From: Streptococcus mitis
Lineage (GTDB): Bacteria > Bacillota > Bacilli > Lactobacillales > Streptococcaceae
NCBI RefSeq assembly: GCF_002860865.1
Contig: NZ_PKIE01000003.1
Location: forward strand, 124,001 to 188,000
DNA length: 64,000 nucleotides
Direction: 5' to 3'
Shown: one piece after another, positions 44,625 through 54,940 of the stretch
Numbering within the stretch: the first letter of the stretch is position 1
Layout: each line of letters begins with the position of its first letter
The notes under the pieces: generated by a model
Seen by the model: only the letters and a program-made list of their open reading frames with translations
Databases searched by the model: none
Told to the model about the DNA's origin: nothing
Position numbers and translations under genes: made by a program

Positions 44625-46388
44625 ATGAAACGTAGTATGTATGCTGGTCGTGTTCGTGAGGAACACATCGGACAAGAAATAACCTTGAAAGGATGGGTTG
44701 GCCGTCGTCGTGACCTTGGTGGTTTGATCTTTATCGATCTTCGTGACCGTGAAGGGATCATGCAGTTGGTTATCAACCCTGAAAAAGTATCTGCAGAGAT
44801 CATGACAACAGCTGAAAGCCTTCGTAGCGAATTTGTTATCGAGGTGACTGGACAGGTCGCTGCGCGTGAGCAAGCCAATGATAAGTTACCAACTGGTGCA
44901 GTTGAGTTAAACGTGACAGCTCTGACAGTGCTGAATACAGCTAATACAACCCCATTTGAGATTAAGGATGGCATTGAGGCCAATGACGATACACGTTTGC
45001 GTTACCGTTACCTTGACCTTCGTCGTCCAGAAATGTTGGAAAATCTTAAACTTCGTGCTAAGGTGACCCACTCTATCCGCAACTACTTGGATGAGTTGGA
45101 GTTTATCGACGTGGAGACACCATTCCTTTCTAAGTCAACGCCTGAAGGGGCGCGTGACTATTTGGTGCCATCTCGTGTTAATAAAGGGCATTTTTACGCG
45201 CTTCCTCAAAGTCCGCAAATCACTAAGCAGTTATTGATGAATGCTGGTTTTGACCGTTACTACCAAATCGTTAAATGTTTCCGTGACGAGGACTTGCGTG
45301 GTGACCGCCAGCCTGAGTTCACACAGGTTGACTTGGAAACATCTTTCCTTACTGAGCAAGAAATCCAAGATATCACAGAAGGCTTGATTGCGCGCGTGAT
45401 GAAAGAAACTAAAGGCATCGAAGTGACGCTTCCATTCCCTCGTATGAAATACGATGATGCTATGGCTCTTTATGGTTCTGATAAACCTGATACGCGTTTT
45501 GACATGTTGCTTCAAGACTTGACAGAAGTGGTCGAAGGTGTAGACTTTAAAGTCTTTTCAGAAGCACCTGCTGTAAAAGCCATTGTAGTCAAAGGCGCAG
45601 CGGACAACTACTCACGTAAAGACATCGACAAGATGACGGAAGTAGCCAAACAATATGGTGCCAAAGGTCTTGCTTGGGTCAAGGTGGTTGATGGAGAATT
45701 AAATGGACCAGTTGCTAAGTTCTTGACAGGCATCCAAGCAGAATTGACAACAGTGCTTGCACTTGAAGATAAGGACTTGGTTCTCTTTGTGGCGGATACG
45801 CTTGAAGTGGCCAATGCAACGCTTGGTGCCCTTCGTGGACGTATTGCCAAAGAGCTTGGTTTGATTGATAATGATAAATTCAACTTCCTTTGGGTTGTTG
45901 ACTGGCCAATGTTTGAATGGTCTGAAGAAGAAGGTCGTTACATGAGCGCCCACCATCCATTTACTCTACCACAGGAAGAGACTGCTCACGAATTAGAAGG
46001 TGATTTGGCGAAGGTTCGTGCCATTGCTTACGATATTGTCTTGAACGGTTATGAACTTGGTGGTGGTAGCCTTCGTATCAACCAAAAAGACCTTCAAGAA
46101 CGTATGTTCAAGGCTCTTGGTTTCTCAGCCGAAGAAGCAAATGACCAGTTTGGTTTCCTTCTTGAAGCCATGGACTATGGTTTCCCACCACACGGTGGCT
46201 TGGCTATCGGGCTTGACCGATTTGTCATGCTCTTAGCAGGAGAAGAAAATATTCGTGAAGTTATTGCCTTCCCTAAGAACAATAAGGCAAGTGACCCAAT
46301 GACACAAGCTCCTTCAACAGTAGCTCTCAAACAACTAGAGGAACTCAGCTTACAAGTAGAAGAAGATGAAACAAGCAAAACGAATTAA
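44625..46388 (+). CDS. aspS: Aspartyl-tRNA synthetase
   Basis: 587 residues, the bacterial AspRS size. An N-terminal OB-fold anticodon-binding domain precedes the class II core; motif 2 [16 protein letters not shown] and motif 3 [12 protein letters not shown] are present, with the bacterial GAD insertion between. GAGGAG precedes the ATG and a TGGTAAAAT extended -10 box lies about 30 bp further up. The last 23 bp overlap the YitT gene. Confidence 0.98.
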   Translation: MKRSMYAGRVREEHIGQEITLKGWVGRRRDLGGLIFIDLRDREGIMQLVINPEKVSAEIMTTAESLRSEFVIEVTGQVAAREQANDKLPTGAVELNVTALTVLNTANTTPFEIKDGIEANDDTRLRYRYLDLRRPEMLENLKLRAKVTHSIRNYLDELEFIDVETPFLSKSTPEGARDYLVPSRVNKGHFYALPQSPQITKQLLMNAGFDRYYQIVKCFRDEDLRGDRQPEFTQVDLETSFLTEQEIQDITEGLIARVMKETKGIEVTLPFPRMKYDDAMALYGSDKPDTRFDMLLQDLTEVVEGVDFKVFSEAPAVKAIVVKGAADNYSRKDIDKMTEVAKQYGAKGLAWVKVVDGELNGPVAKFLTGIQAELTTVLALEDKDLVLFVADTLEVANATLGALRGRIAKELGLIDNDKFNFLWVVDWPMFEWSEEEGRYMSAHHPFTLPQEETAHELEGDLAKVRAIAYDIVLNGYELGGGSLRINQKDLQERMFKALGFSAEEANDQFGFLLEAMDYGFPPHGGLAIGLDRFVMLLAGEENIREVIAFPKNNKASDPMTQAPSTVALKQLEELSLQVEEDETSKTN

Positions 46389-47307
46389 GCGGTGGCGCTA
46401 TTATCTGCGCCGCTTTGCTCATCAGATAAAAATTTTACGTGTCTTACAAAGCATCTCTCGCGAAAAATATGATGAGAAGATTTCGGCCTCTCTGGTCTAT
46501 GGATTTTTATCAGCAGTAGCGGTCAATTTCTTTTTCCAACCAGGTCATGTGTATTCGAGTGGTGCGACAGGTCTGGCACAGATTATCTCTGCCTTGAGTA
46601 ATCACTGGTTTGGTTTTCATATCCCGATTTCGTTGACCTTCTATGCCATTAATTTCCCTTTGATGGTCTTGGCTTGGTATCAAATTGGGCATAAGTTCAC
46701 CGTCTTTACCTTTATAACGGTATCCATGAGTTCCTTCTTTATCCAGTTTGTCCCTGTGGCGACCTTGACGGAGGATCCCATTATCAATGCCCTTTTTGGG
46801 GGTGTTGTCATGGGCTTGGGGATTGGTTTTGCTCTTCGAAACAATATCTCCAGTGGTGGGACGGATATCGTCAGCCTGACTATTCGCAAGAAAACGGGTA
46901 AGAATGTTGGTAGTATTTCTTTCTTGGTAAATGGGACCATCATGCTGATAGCAGGCTTGACCTTTGGTTGGGAATACGCTCTCTACTCTATGATTACCAT
47001 CTTTGTCTCTAGCCGTGTCACAGACGCTGTCTTTACCAAGCAAAAACGGATGCAGGCCATGATTGTGACCAATCATCCAGAGAAGGTAATTGAAAAAATC
47101 CATAAAAAATTGCACCGCGGTGCAACCATGATCCACGATGCAGAAGGAACCTATAATCACGAAAGAAAGGCAGTTTTAATCACTGTCATTACACGTGCAG
47201 AGTTTAATGAATTTAAACAGATTATGAAACAGGTGGATCCAAGCGCCTTTGTCTCTGTCTCGGAGAATGTTCATATTTTGGGACGGTTCGTTGAAACAGA
47301 TAATTAG
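46366..47307 (+). CDS. YitT-family membrane protein
   Basis: 313 residues: a basic N-terminal tail, five to six membrane segments (DUF161 region, with [18 protein letters not shown] and [13 protein letters not shown]) and a C-terminal cytoplasmic DUF2179 domain ([20 protein letters not shown]). Function not established. It starts inside aspS with a 23-bp overlap, so expression is coupled to aspS. Confidence 0.88.
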   Translation: MKQAKRIKRWRYYLRRFAHQIKILRVLQSISREKYDEKISASLVYGFLSAVAVNFFFQPGHVYSSGATGLAQIISALSNHWFGFHIPISLTFYAINFPLMVLAWYQIGHKFTVFTFITVSMSSFFIQFVPVATLTEDPIINALFGGVVMGLGIGFALRNNISSGGTDIVSLTIRKKTGKNVGSISFLVNGTIMLIAGLTFGWEYALYSMITIFVSSRVTDAVFTKQKRMQAMIVTNHPEKVIEKIHKKLHRGATMIHDAEGTYNHERKAVLITVITRAEFNEFKQIMKQVDPSAFVSVSENVHILGRFVETDN

Positions 47308-47312
47308 TGATC

Positions 47313-47339
47313 AAAAAAACCAGCTCGAGCTGGTTTTTA
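47313..47339. terminator. Bidirectional terminator between yitT and malR
   Basis: Perfect palindrome CAGCTCGAGCTG extended by ACC/GGT, with A-run and T-run on either side, serving the convergent genes. Confidence 0.88.
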
Positions 47340-48323
47340 TTTTTCGATAATTTTGTGGGCGATTAACTGACGGTAACAAATTTGTTTATTGCTCTTAGCA
47401 TCGTTGATAATCTGAAGAATCGTTTCAAATGATGTTCGACCAAGTTCTAGGCTATTGATATCGACATAGGCTGCCAAGTTGAGCTTGGGATTGACTGAGT
47501 CGAAGCTGAGAACAGGGACATCCAGCTGGTGTTTTGCGATGTAATCACAGACCCCTGCAGCAAGGAGACTATCAATGGTAATAATAGCGTCAATATTTGA
47601 ATCGTGTTTGAAGAGAAGTCTACTAAAGCGATAACCATTATCTTCAAGAAATTCAGTAGCAAAGCAAGTCAGATTAGTATCGAGAGGAAGTTGGTGTTGT
47701 TTTAGAGCCATCTCGTAACCTGTCAGACGGTCTTGTGTTACGAAGAGTCGCTTAGTCCCTCCAATGAAGGCAATTCGCTTGCAACCTTTTTTGATGAAAT
47801 ACTCTGTCGCATCAAAACCAGCTTGGACATTGTCATTATCGACAAGCGGAATGAAGGGAGATAGAGATTTACCTAAGATAAGGAAAGGAAATTGCTCGTC
47901 TGCTACTAACTTAACCAAAGGGTCCTCTTCTTTGGCATAAAGGAAAATCAAACCATCCACACGTTTACCGTAAACCATCTGTGAAATAGCTTTAAGGCGC
48001 TCTTTTTCATCTTTACCTGTTGCAATCTGAATAGCATAGTGGTTTTCAGAAGCGACTTGGGCGATACCACGGAGGACAGATGGGAAGAAAGGATTTTGAT
48101 AGAAGGCGTCTGAGTCGTCAGGAAGGACCAAGCCAATAACTTGGGTATAACTGCTTACCAAACTACGAGCGTTGAGGTTAGGGTGGTAATTGAGCTCCTT
48201 CATAGCCTTGCGAACGCGTTTTTTTGTTTCGTCGCTAATGGTTGATTTATTTTGAATAACACGGGTTACGGTTGAAGGCGAAACACCAGCAGCCTTGGCC
48301 ACGTCTTTAATCGTAACGGGCAT
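47337..48323 (-). CDS. malR: Maltose operon repressor, LacI family
   Basis: 328 residues. TIKDVAKAAGVSPSTVTRVI is the LacI helix-turn-helix, followed by a periplasmic-binding-like sensor domain. In pneumococcus MalR represses the mal genes and is released by maltose. It lies 9 bp downstream of malA on the same strand. CGCAAACGTTTGCG-like sites at the malX and malM promoters are its probable operators. The stop lies within the terminator region. Confidence 0.95.
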   Translation of the reverse strand: MPVTIKDVAKAAGVSPSTVTRVIQNKSTISDETKKRVRKAMKELNYHPNLNARSLVSSYTQVIGLVLPDDSDAFYQNPFFPSVLRGIAQVASENHYAIQIATGKDEKERLKAISQMVYGKRVDGLIFLYAKEEDPLVKLVADEQFPFLILGKSLSPFIPLVDNDNVQAGFDATEYFIKKGCKRIAFIGGTKRLFVTQDRLTGYEMALKQHQLPLDTNLTCFATEFLEDNGYRFSRLLFKHDSNIDAIITIDSLLAAGVCDYIAKHQLDVPVLSFDSVNPKLNLAAYVDINSLELGRTSFETILQIINDAKSNKQICYRQLIAHKIIEK

Positions 48324-48332
48324 AAAAATCTC

Positions 48333-49133
48333 CTATTTATGGTAATCTGGATCACGGAAATGCGTTTTATAAAAGATAGTGACCAGATAAAGGACAAAAA
48401 GAATGTTTTGTATAGTGATGAGGTTTGACATATTTTGGCCAAATAATCCCAAAATAAGCGTAATCAGAGTTGGTAATCCTAAACAGTTCAAGATAAAATG
48501 GTAGCACTCTTTAAAGGTTTTAAATGAAAAGAGGCGTGATTTCTTAGTGATATAAAGGAGAAGACTCGCCCCTAGAGAGACGATAAAGAAATTCAAACCA
48601 AAGAGGAAGCTAGCACCGAGAACTAGGAAGAGACTGATATAGACACGATTCTGCTGGTACCAGTCTTTAGAAATTGCTTGGGTCAAGCTATCTTTACTTT
48701 TGAAACTCTCAGTATCAATCGCTCGGTAAGAGACACGGGTCAGTTCTTTACTTTCCTTGCTGATGACTAGCTCATTCGTATCGAAATGCAGTTGCAGGTC
48801 CTTAGGTAATTCTTTGCTTGGGCTTGGACCGATTACAATAGAAGGCGCTTGACTAGCTGTTCCTGTATAAGTTAATTTGCCATCAACAATTGTAGCGTGT
48901 TCAGAGAGATCCTGGACAACCTTATCTGTCAATGGTTCATAGACATTATCGATAAAGGTTTCTAGCGGATAAGTCTCCTGGGAGCTGTTTTGGATGGCAA
49001 TAGGTACCATAGATAAGCTGATAAGGAAGATACTGGTAAAGAGAAGCTGAAACCAGTTGAGCCCGAAACGTTTGGACAGGGGCTTACGAAATCCCCAAAT
49101 ACTTGAAAAATAGGAAAATGGATATGGAAGCAT
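48333..49133 (-). CDS. malA: Maltodextrin-utilisation membrane protein MalA (DUF1189)
   Basis: 266 residues with about four to five membrane segments and a large extracellular loop between the first two. The family is DUF1189; the name follows the pneumococcal mal locus and the biochemical role is not known. It is cotranscribed with malR. A RUP element (49254-49368) separates it from malD, so read-through from the malXCD promoter may be reduced. Confidence 0.85.
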   Translation of the reverse strand: MLPYPFSYFSSIWGFRKPLSKRFGLNWFQLLFTSIFLISLSMVPIAIQNSSQETYPLETFIDNVYEPLTDKVVQDLSEHATIVDGKLTYTGTASQAPSIVIGPSPSKELPKDLQLHFDTNELVISKESKELTRVSYRAIDTESFKSKDSLTQAISKDWYQQNRVYISLFLVLGASFLFGLNFFIVSLGASLLLYITKKSRLFSFKTFKECYHFILNCLGLPTLITLILGLFGQNMSNLITIQNILFVLYLVTIFYKTHFRDPDYHK

Positions 49134-49253
49134 TTGTATCTTTCTAAAAGGTGTTTTCTATATGAGTATTATTATATAGAGAAATGCGCTTTATTTCAAG
49201 TCTAGGAGAAAAATTGCTTGTTGCAAGAATATTATTTACAGTAGCAATCGCTA

Positions 49254-49368
49254 ATACTCAATGAAAATCAAAGAGCAAACTAGGAAACTAGCCGCAGGCT
49301 GCTCAAAACACTGTTTTGAGGTTGCAGATGGAAGCTGACGTGGTTTGAAGAGATTTTCGAAGAGTATA
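49254..49368 (-). repeat. RUP-type small repeat, copy 2
   Basis: Reverse orientation: starts AATACTCAATGAAAATCAAA and ends GATTTTCGAAGAGTAT on the plus strand. It sits between malA and malD. The remaining bases of this 261-bp gap show nothing else clear. Confidence 0.85.
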
Positions 49369-49394
49369 AAATGAAAAAGGGTGGCGGGGATATA

Positions 49395-50237
49395 TTATCC
49401 CTTGTCGCCACCACTTGTAAGTCCTGAAACAAAGTTCTTTTGTAGGAAGAAGAAGAGAATACAGATTGGAAGGGCGATGAGGATAGCACCTGCTGAGAAG
49501 TAGGCAATCTTCATGTTTTTCGCATTGTTAACGAAGGTTTGGAGACCAACGGCAACAGTAAAGTATTCTTTCTCACGAAGCAAGAAACTAGAGAGGATGT
49601 AGTCCCCGAAAGGTCCCATGAAGGCCCAGAGAGCTTGTACAGCAACCATTGGGCGAACAAGTGGAAGAACAATTTGCCAGAAGCGGCGGAAGTGTCCTGC
49701 ACCGTCTAGTTTTGCAGATTCGTCTAGAGACATTGGCACTGTATCGAAGTAGCCCTTCATGAGCCAAGCATTCATCGGGATACCACCACCAACGTAGAGG
49801 AAGATGAGGAACCAGCTGTGGTTAAGGGCGTTCAACATAAGTGCCATAACGAAGAAGGCTGTCAAAGCGGCCATGGTTGGCACCATTTGGATAATCAAGA
49901 AGAAGACCAAACTTTGTTTACGAGCCAAGAAGTTGTAACGGCTGTAAGCATAACCAGCAAGTACGATAATACTTGTTTGAACAGCCATAGTAATTAAGGC
50001 GATAATCAAAGTGTTGAGGTACCAAGTACCGTACAAGGTTTCAGTGAAGAGGCCTTTAAAGTTATCAAAATTGAGGTCGATATTAGTATCTAGTTTAAAG
50101 GCTGAGACGTTACCTGCTTTAAAGGCTGACATGATGGTAATCAAAAGTGGATAGATAATCACGATTGATAGGCCAATTAAGTAGAGGTAAGTAAGGGTTT
50201 GAGTCAGTCTACGTTTGAGTTTAATTGAGTTATTCAT
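49395..50237 (-). CDS. malD: Maltodextrin ABC transporter permease MalD
   Basis: 280 residues from the ATG at 50237, 1 bp after the malC stop with GGAGG upstream; a longer frame from 50258 would overlap malC and lacks a site. Six membrane segments, with the coupling-helix EAA motif region ([20 protein letters not shown]). Together with MalC and MalX it imports maltodextrins; the ATPase is not in this locus and is presumably the shared MsmK type. Confidence 0.95.
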   Translation of the reverse strand: MNNSIKLKRRLTQTLTYLYLIGLSIVIIYPLLITIMSAFKAGNVSAFKLDTNIDLNFDNFKGLFTETLYGTWYLNTLIIALITMAVQTSIIVLAGYAYSRYNFLARKQSLVFFLIIQMVPTMAALTAFFVMALMLNALNHSWFLIFLYVGGGIPMNAWLMKGYFDTVPMSLDESAKLDGAGHFRRFWQIVLPLVRPMVAVQALWAFMGPFGDYILSSFLLREKEYFTVAVGLQTFVNNAKNMKIAYFSAGAILIALPICILFFFLQKNFVSGLTSGGDKG

Positions 50238-50238
50238 C

Positions 50239-51531
50239 TTAGACGTCCTCCATATCAAATGCGTGTAGTTTCTTGAATGCGATCATAGAGATTGAGATGA
50301 CAATGATAGAGATAATCAAGGTAACAGCTGCCGCCATTGAGTATTGAGGAGATGTACCTGTTGTCAAACGGTAGATCCATGAGATCAAGATATCGGTTGA
50401 ACCAGCTCCACCTCCGACACTACCAGGTCCTCCACCATTGAAGAGGTACATGATAGAGAAGTTGTTAAAGTTGAAGGTGTATTGGCTGATCAAAGTAGGT
50501 GCCGCAACGGCCAAGATCATTGGGAAAGTGATGTTGCGGAATTTTTGCCAAGCATTGGCACCGTCAATATAAGCTGCTTCGTAAAGGTCGTTAGGGATAG
50601 ATTGTAAGATACCTAAAGTCAAAACGTAGATGTATGGGAATCCAAGCCAACCTTGCATCATAATCAAGGCAATTTTTGTCCAAGTTGGATCTGTTTTCCA
50701 AGGAATAAGAGCACCATCAAGGAAAGGAAGGAATTTAGCAAAGATTGGCAAGACTTGAGTGTTGATAGCACCGACACTATCATTAAACATATTTGAGAAT
50801 GTCAAGATAGTGATGAAGGCTGGGACAGCCCAAGGAAGAAGGAAAATAACACCAAAGATACGTTTTCCTTTGATAAATGGTTGGTTAGCAATGATAGCTG
50901 TGAAGATACCGATTACGATTTGTAAAGTTGAGGCAGCCAAAGCCCAGATGATAGTCCAAGAAAGAACGGAACCGAAGGCAGAACGGAAGGTACTCAAACT
51001 CCAGATGTTCGTAAAGTTCGTCAAACCAACCCAGTCCAACAATTTGTTTGGTGGCAAGTGTTGGAAGTCGTAGTTGGTAAAGGCGATCATCAAGGTTACG
51101 ATAACTGGGAAGATAATCGCAAAAGTCATGGCAACATAAGATGGAATGATCAAGAGGTAAGGGAAGCCATTTTCATAGATTCCTTTGACCATTTCTTTAA
51201 AGGTAAGTGCTACTGGTATGCCATTGTTAATGTGTTTGGCAGTTGTATGTGCATCTTTGATATTTGCGAAATAAAAGAGTACATAAACAACTACAAAGAT
51301 TAAATGGAAGGCACCGCGAATCAACATAAAGAGGGAATTGTCACGACCTGGTTTGTCACCAAGAGTGATGAGATTGCTCAATTCAGGGGCTGCAAGTGCT
51401 AGGAAGTAGAGGACAAATACAAAGGTTACACCAAGGAAGATAAAACCTTTGGCTTTTTGTTTATTGTAAATCTGTCCTAACCCAGGAATGATAGACAGCA
51501 GGGCTGCTTTACTAGGTTGTTGCTTTTCCAT
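50239..51531 (-). CDS. malC: Maltodextrin ABC transporter permease MalC
   Basis: 430 residues from the ATG at 51531, preceded by AAAGGAG; an upstream ATG at 51546 is in frame but poorly placed. Eight or so membrane segments; the EAA-type motif appears in [20 protein letters not shown]. It is a MalF homologue and forms the membrane channel with MalD. The gene lies between malX and malD on the same strand. Confidence 0.95.
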   Translation of the reverse strand: MEKQQPSKAALLSIIPGLGQIYNKQKAKGFIFLGVTFVFVLYFLALAAPELSNLITLGDKPGRDNSLFMLIRGAFHLIFVVVYVLFYFANIKDAHTTAKHINNGIPVALTFKEMVKGIYENGFPYLLIIPSYVAMTFAIIFPVIVTLMIAFTNYDFQHLPPNKLLDWVGLTNFTNIWSLSTFRSAFGSVLSWTIIWALAASTLQIVIGIFTAIIANQPFIKGKRIFGVIFLLPWAVPAFITILTFSNMFNDSVGAINTQVLPIFAKFLPFLDGALIPWKTDPTWTKIALIMMQGWLGFPYIYVLTLGILQSIPNDLYEAAYIDGANAWQKFRNITFPMILAVAAPTLISQYTFNFNNFSIMYLFNGGGPGSVGGGAGSTDILISWIYRLTTGTSPQYSMAAAVTLIISIIVISISMIAFKKLHAFDMEDV

Positions 51532-51640
51532 AATAACTCCTTTCATAGGATACTGGTTTCTATATAAAACCTAAACTATTTGTGTTTTTGTTGATAAATT
51601 CAAAGGGGGATTTGATTTCCACCCCCCTTGAACAAATTTC

Positions 51641-52912
51641 TTATTCACCAAATTTTTGTTTGATTGTTTCTTTGATCAATGTTACAGCATCGTTAGCTGC
51701 TGTTTTAGCATCTTTCTTGCCACTTACAGCATCAAAGAGCATATTTTTCGCTGGATCCCAAACTGCAGACATTTGAGAGATGTTTGGCATTGGTTGAGCG
51801 TTCTTGAACTGTTTGATAACAGCAGTTGTCAACTCATCGTTTTTACCTTCAGCGTATGAACGAGCCTCAGTGTTAGCTGGGATTTCGTTAGTCTTATCGT
51901 ATAATACTTTTTGTTGTTCAGTTGAAACAAGGAAGTCTACAAATTTTTGAGAAGCTTCAAGGTTCTTAGTGGCTTGAGGGATGACCCAAGCTTTACCACC
52001 ACCAAATGCAGCATATTCTTTTCCGTTTGGAAGAGTTGGGATAGTCGCAACACCGTAGTTTACTTTAGCATCTTTGAAGGCTTGAGCTTTCCAAGGTCCG
52101 TCGATGATAGCGGCTGTTTTACCTTCTTGGAAATGAGTTTGGATTAAGTTACCAGCACCTTCAGTATCTTGCATACCTTTAGGCCATTTTTCATACCAAG
52201 ATTTAGCGTACTCTATACCTTTGATAGCGCCGTCGTTGGCAAGACCGATATCTTTAGCGTCTTTACCGTTTTGTCCGAATACGTAAGCGCCGTTACCAGC
52301 AAGAAGTCCGTATGCATAGTAGAAGTTTGTCCAGTCAGCTAGGAAAGCAGAAGTTTTTCCATCTTCTCCAGCGAAGGCATATTTGCTATCTTTAGCAAGG
52401 TTTTCTAAGTCAGCAAAAGTTTTTGGAGCTTCTTTTATCAAGTCTTTGTTGTAGTACATAACAAGTGACTCGATAACGGCAGGAGCACCGTAAACTTTAC
52501 CATTAGCAGCTGTTACAAGAGATTTAGTTGTGTCGTCTGTTTTAGCACCATCGCTCAATTTCACTTCTGAAAGTTGTCCGTCAGAACCAAGGCTACCTAC
52601 ACGGTCGTATGGAGCCATCATAATATCAGGGACATTACCAGATTGGTTGTCAAGAGAAAGTTTATCAAGACCTCCTAGAGCATCACCAGTTTTAAGAGTG
52701 ATTTTTACCCCAGCTTCTTTTTCATAAGCTTTAGCAACCTCTTCAATATAGCTCTTATATCCCTCGTCTACATATACAGTGAGTTCTTTCGCTTCAGATG
52801 AACCAGAATCAGCAGGCTTATCAGCAGTTTTGCTTCCGCAAGCTACCAAAAGCAAGCTAGCAAGTGTAACAGTTCCAAGCACAGCAGTGCTCTTCATGAA
52901 TTTAGATGACAT
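51641..52912 (-). CDS. malX: Maltodextrin-binding lipoprotein MalX
   Basis: 423 residues. The lipobox LLVACGS places the lipidated Cys at about residue 25. The rest is a periplasmic-binding-protein fold (family 1 sugar-binding). The protein captures maltodextrins at the cell surface and delivers them to MalC and MalD. A strong promoter with MalR-type sites lies 70-100 bp upstream. Confidence 0.97.
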   Translation of the reverse strand: MSSKFMKSTAVLGTVTLASLLLVACGSKTADKPADSGSSEAKELTVYVDEGYKSYIEEVAKAYEKEAGVKITLKTGDALGGLDKLSLDNQSGNVPDIMMAPYDRVGSLGSDGQLSEVKLSDGAKTDDTTKSLVTAANGKVYGAPAVIESLVMYYNKDLIKEAPKTFADLENLAKDSKYAFAGEDGKTSAFLADWTNFYYAYGLLAGNGAYVFGQNGKDAKDIGLANDGAIKGIEYAKSWYEKWPKGMQDTEGAGNLIQTHFQEGKTAAIIDGPWKAQAFKDAKVNYGVATIPTLPNGKEYAAFGGGKAWVIPQATKNLEASQKFVDFLVSTEQQKVLYDKTNEIPANTEARSYAEGKNDELTTAVIKQFKNAQPMPNISQMSAVWDPAKNMLFDAVSGKKDAKTAANDAVTLIKETIKQKFGE

Positions 52913-52950
52913 AGTGTATTCCTCCTAAAGAATAACAAATTTTATAATGA

Positions 52951-53016
52951 GGAAACGCAAACGTTTTCCTTTATGGGACTAGTATAGCACAAATAGAAAA
53001 CGGTTGCAAGTGTTTT
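52951..53016 (-). promoter_or_regulatory. malX promoter and MalR-type operators
   Basis: On the minus strand TTGCAA (53009-53004), 17-bp spacer, TATACT (52986-52981) with TG before it. One operator-like site overlaps the -35 box (52997-53016), the other, GGAAACGCAAACGTTTTCC (52951-52969), lies just after the start of transcription. Confidence 0.8.
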
Positions 53017-53293
53017 TTGTAAAAATTTTAAAAAAATTTCACGGGAATGGTAAGCGTTTTATTTGTTTGTAATAGAAGAAAAGTCGGAAAATATATTTTC
53101 ATGATTTTACTGAAATTATTTAGGGAAACGATTGCCTAAATTTTGAACAAAAAATAAATTGCTCTAGACCAAAAGTAGGCTAAGTTGAGCCTTCTATTTA
53201 TAGTTGAAGAAGATTTTGTAAATAGAAAAGAAAAATGTATATGTATACATAAAGAAGGACAAGTTTTTTTAAAAAAATAATCAAAAAGTTTTT

Positions 53294-53355
53294 TAAAAAC
53301 GCTTGCAATTATTCCAAAAATAAAGTATACTTATCTTAACGCAAACGTTTGCGCC
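53294..53355 (+). promoter_or_regulatory. malM-malP promoter and MalR-type operators
   Basis: TTGCAA (53303-53308), 17-bp spacer, TATACT (53326-53331). CGCAAACGTTTGCG (53340-53353) is a perfect palindrome over the transcription start, and AAAACGCTTGCAA overlaps the -35 box. The layout mirrors the divergent malX promoter. The 300 bp between the two promoters show no gene. Confidence 0.82.
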
Positions 53356-53397
53356 CAAAAATGAAAATTTAAACTACAAATACACGAGGTGTTGTTT

Positions 53398-54915
53398 ATG
53401 AAAAAACGTCAAAGTGGTGTGTTGATGCACATCTCTTCTCTCCCAGGAGCCTACGGAATCGGATCGTTTGGTCAAAGTGCTTACGACTTCGTTGATTTCT
53501 TGGTTCGCACAAAACAACGTTACTGGCAAATCCTTCCATTAGGAACAACTAGTTACGGGGATTCTCCTTACCAGTCTTTCTCAGCCTTCGCAGGGAACAC
53601 TCATTTTATCGATTTGGATATCTTGGTGGAGCAAGGTTTGTTGGAAGCAAGTGACCTTGAAGGAGTTGACTTTGGTAGCGATCCGTCTGAAGTTGACTAT
53701 GCTAAGATTTACTATGCACGTCGTCCTCTTTTAGAAAAAGCGGTGAAACGTTTCTTTGAAGTTGGAGATGTTAAAGATTTTGAGAAATTTGCTCAAGACA
53801 ACCAATCATGGCTTGAGCTCTTTGCTGAGTATATGGCTATCAAAGAGCATTTTGAAAATCTTGCTTGGACTGAATGGCCAGATGCAGATGCTCGCGTTCG
53901 TAAAGCTTCAGCACTTGAAAGCTACCGTGAGCAATTGGCAGACAAGTTGGTTTACCACCGTGTGACTCAGTACTTCTTCTTCCAACAATGGTTGAAATTG
54001 AAAGCTTACGCTAACGACAACCACATCGAAATCGTTGGAGACATGCCAATTTACGTAGCGGAAGATTCAAGCGATATGTGGGCAAATTCACATCTCTTCA
54101 AGACAGATGTCAACGGTAAGGCGACTTGCATCGCAGGATGCCCACCAGATGAGTTTTCTGCAACTGGTCAGCTTTGGGGTAACCCAATCTATGATTGGGA
54201 AGCAATGGACAAAGACGGCTACAAATGGTGGATTGAACGCTTGCGTGAAAGCTTCAAAATCTACGATATCGTTCGTATCGACCACTTCCGTGGTTTCGAA
54301 TCTTACTGGGAAATCCCTGCTGGTTCCGATACAGCAGCACCTGGTGAGTGGGTGAAAGGTCCGGGCTACAAGCTTTTTGCAGCCGTTAAGGAAGAACTTG
54401 GTGAGCTAAACATCATCGCAGAAGACCTTGGCTTCATGACTGATGAAGTTATTGAGTTGCGTGAACGTACTGGCTTCCCAGGAATGAAGATTCTTCAATT
54501 TGCTTTCAACCCAGAAGATGAAAGTATCGATAGCCCACACTTGGCACCTGCTAACTCAGTTATGTACACAGGAACACACGATAACAACACGGTCCTTGGT
54601 TGGTACCGTAACGAGATCGATGATGCGACTCGTGAGTACATGGCTCGCTATACTAACCGTAAAGAATACGAAACAGTGCCACACGCTATGCTTCGTACAG
54701 TCTTTTCATCAGTTAGCTTCATGGCAATTGCAACTATGCAAGATTTGCTAGAATTGGATGAGACAGCTCGTATGAACTTCCCATCTACCCTTGGTGGAAA
54801 CTGGTCTTGGCGTATGACTGAAGATCAATTGACACCAGCTGTCGAGGAAGGTTTGCTTGACTTGACAACAATCTATCGACGAATTAATGAAAATTTGGTA
54901 GAATTAAAGAAATAA
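53398..54915 (+). CDS. malM: 4-alpha-glucanotransferase (amylomaltase)
   Basis: 505 residues from the ATG at 53398 with ACGAGGTG upstream; an in-frame GTG at 53389 falls on that site. GH77 motifs: [27 protein letters not shown] with the catalytic Asp, IIAEDLGFM with the acid/base Glu, and [12 protein letters not shown]. It transfers glucan chains between maltodextrins, releasing glucose and longer chains for MalP. Also called malQ. Strong codon bias suggests high expression. Confidence 0.98.
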   Translation: MKKRQSGVLMHISSLPGAYGIGSFGQSAYDFVDFLVRTKQRYWQILPLGTTSYGDSPYQSFSAFAGNTHFIDLDILVEQGLLEASDLEGVDFGSDPSEVDYAKIYYARRPLLEKAVKRFFEVGDVKDFEKFAQDNQSWLELFAEYMAIKEHFENLAWTEWPDADARVRKASALESYREQLADKLVYHRVTQYFFFQQWLKLKAYANDNHIEIVGDMPIYVAEDSSDMWANSHLFKTDVNGKATCIAGCPPDEFSATGQLWGNPIYDWEAMDKDGYKWWIERLRESFKIYDIVRIDHFRGFESYWEIPAGSDTAAPGEWVKGPGYKLFAAVKEELGELNIIAEDLGFMTDEVIELRERTGFPGMKILQFAFNPEDESIDSPHLAPANSVMYTGTHDNNTVLGWYRNEIDDATREYMARYTNRKEYETVPHAMLRTVFSSVSFMAIATMQDLLELDETARMNFPSTLGGNWSWRMTEDQLTPAVEEGLLDLTTIYRRINENLVELKK

Positions 54916-54940
54916 TACAATATCAGGAGACACCTTAAAC

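Noticed and set aside
46510..47160. 216-codon minus-strand frame
   Set aside because: Antisense to the YitT gene, polar low-complexity product without a start signal.
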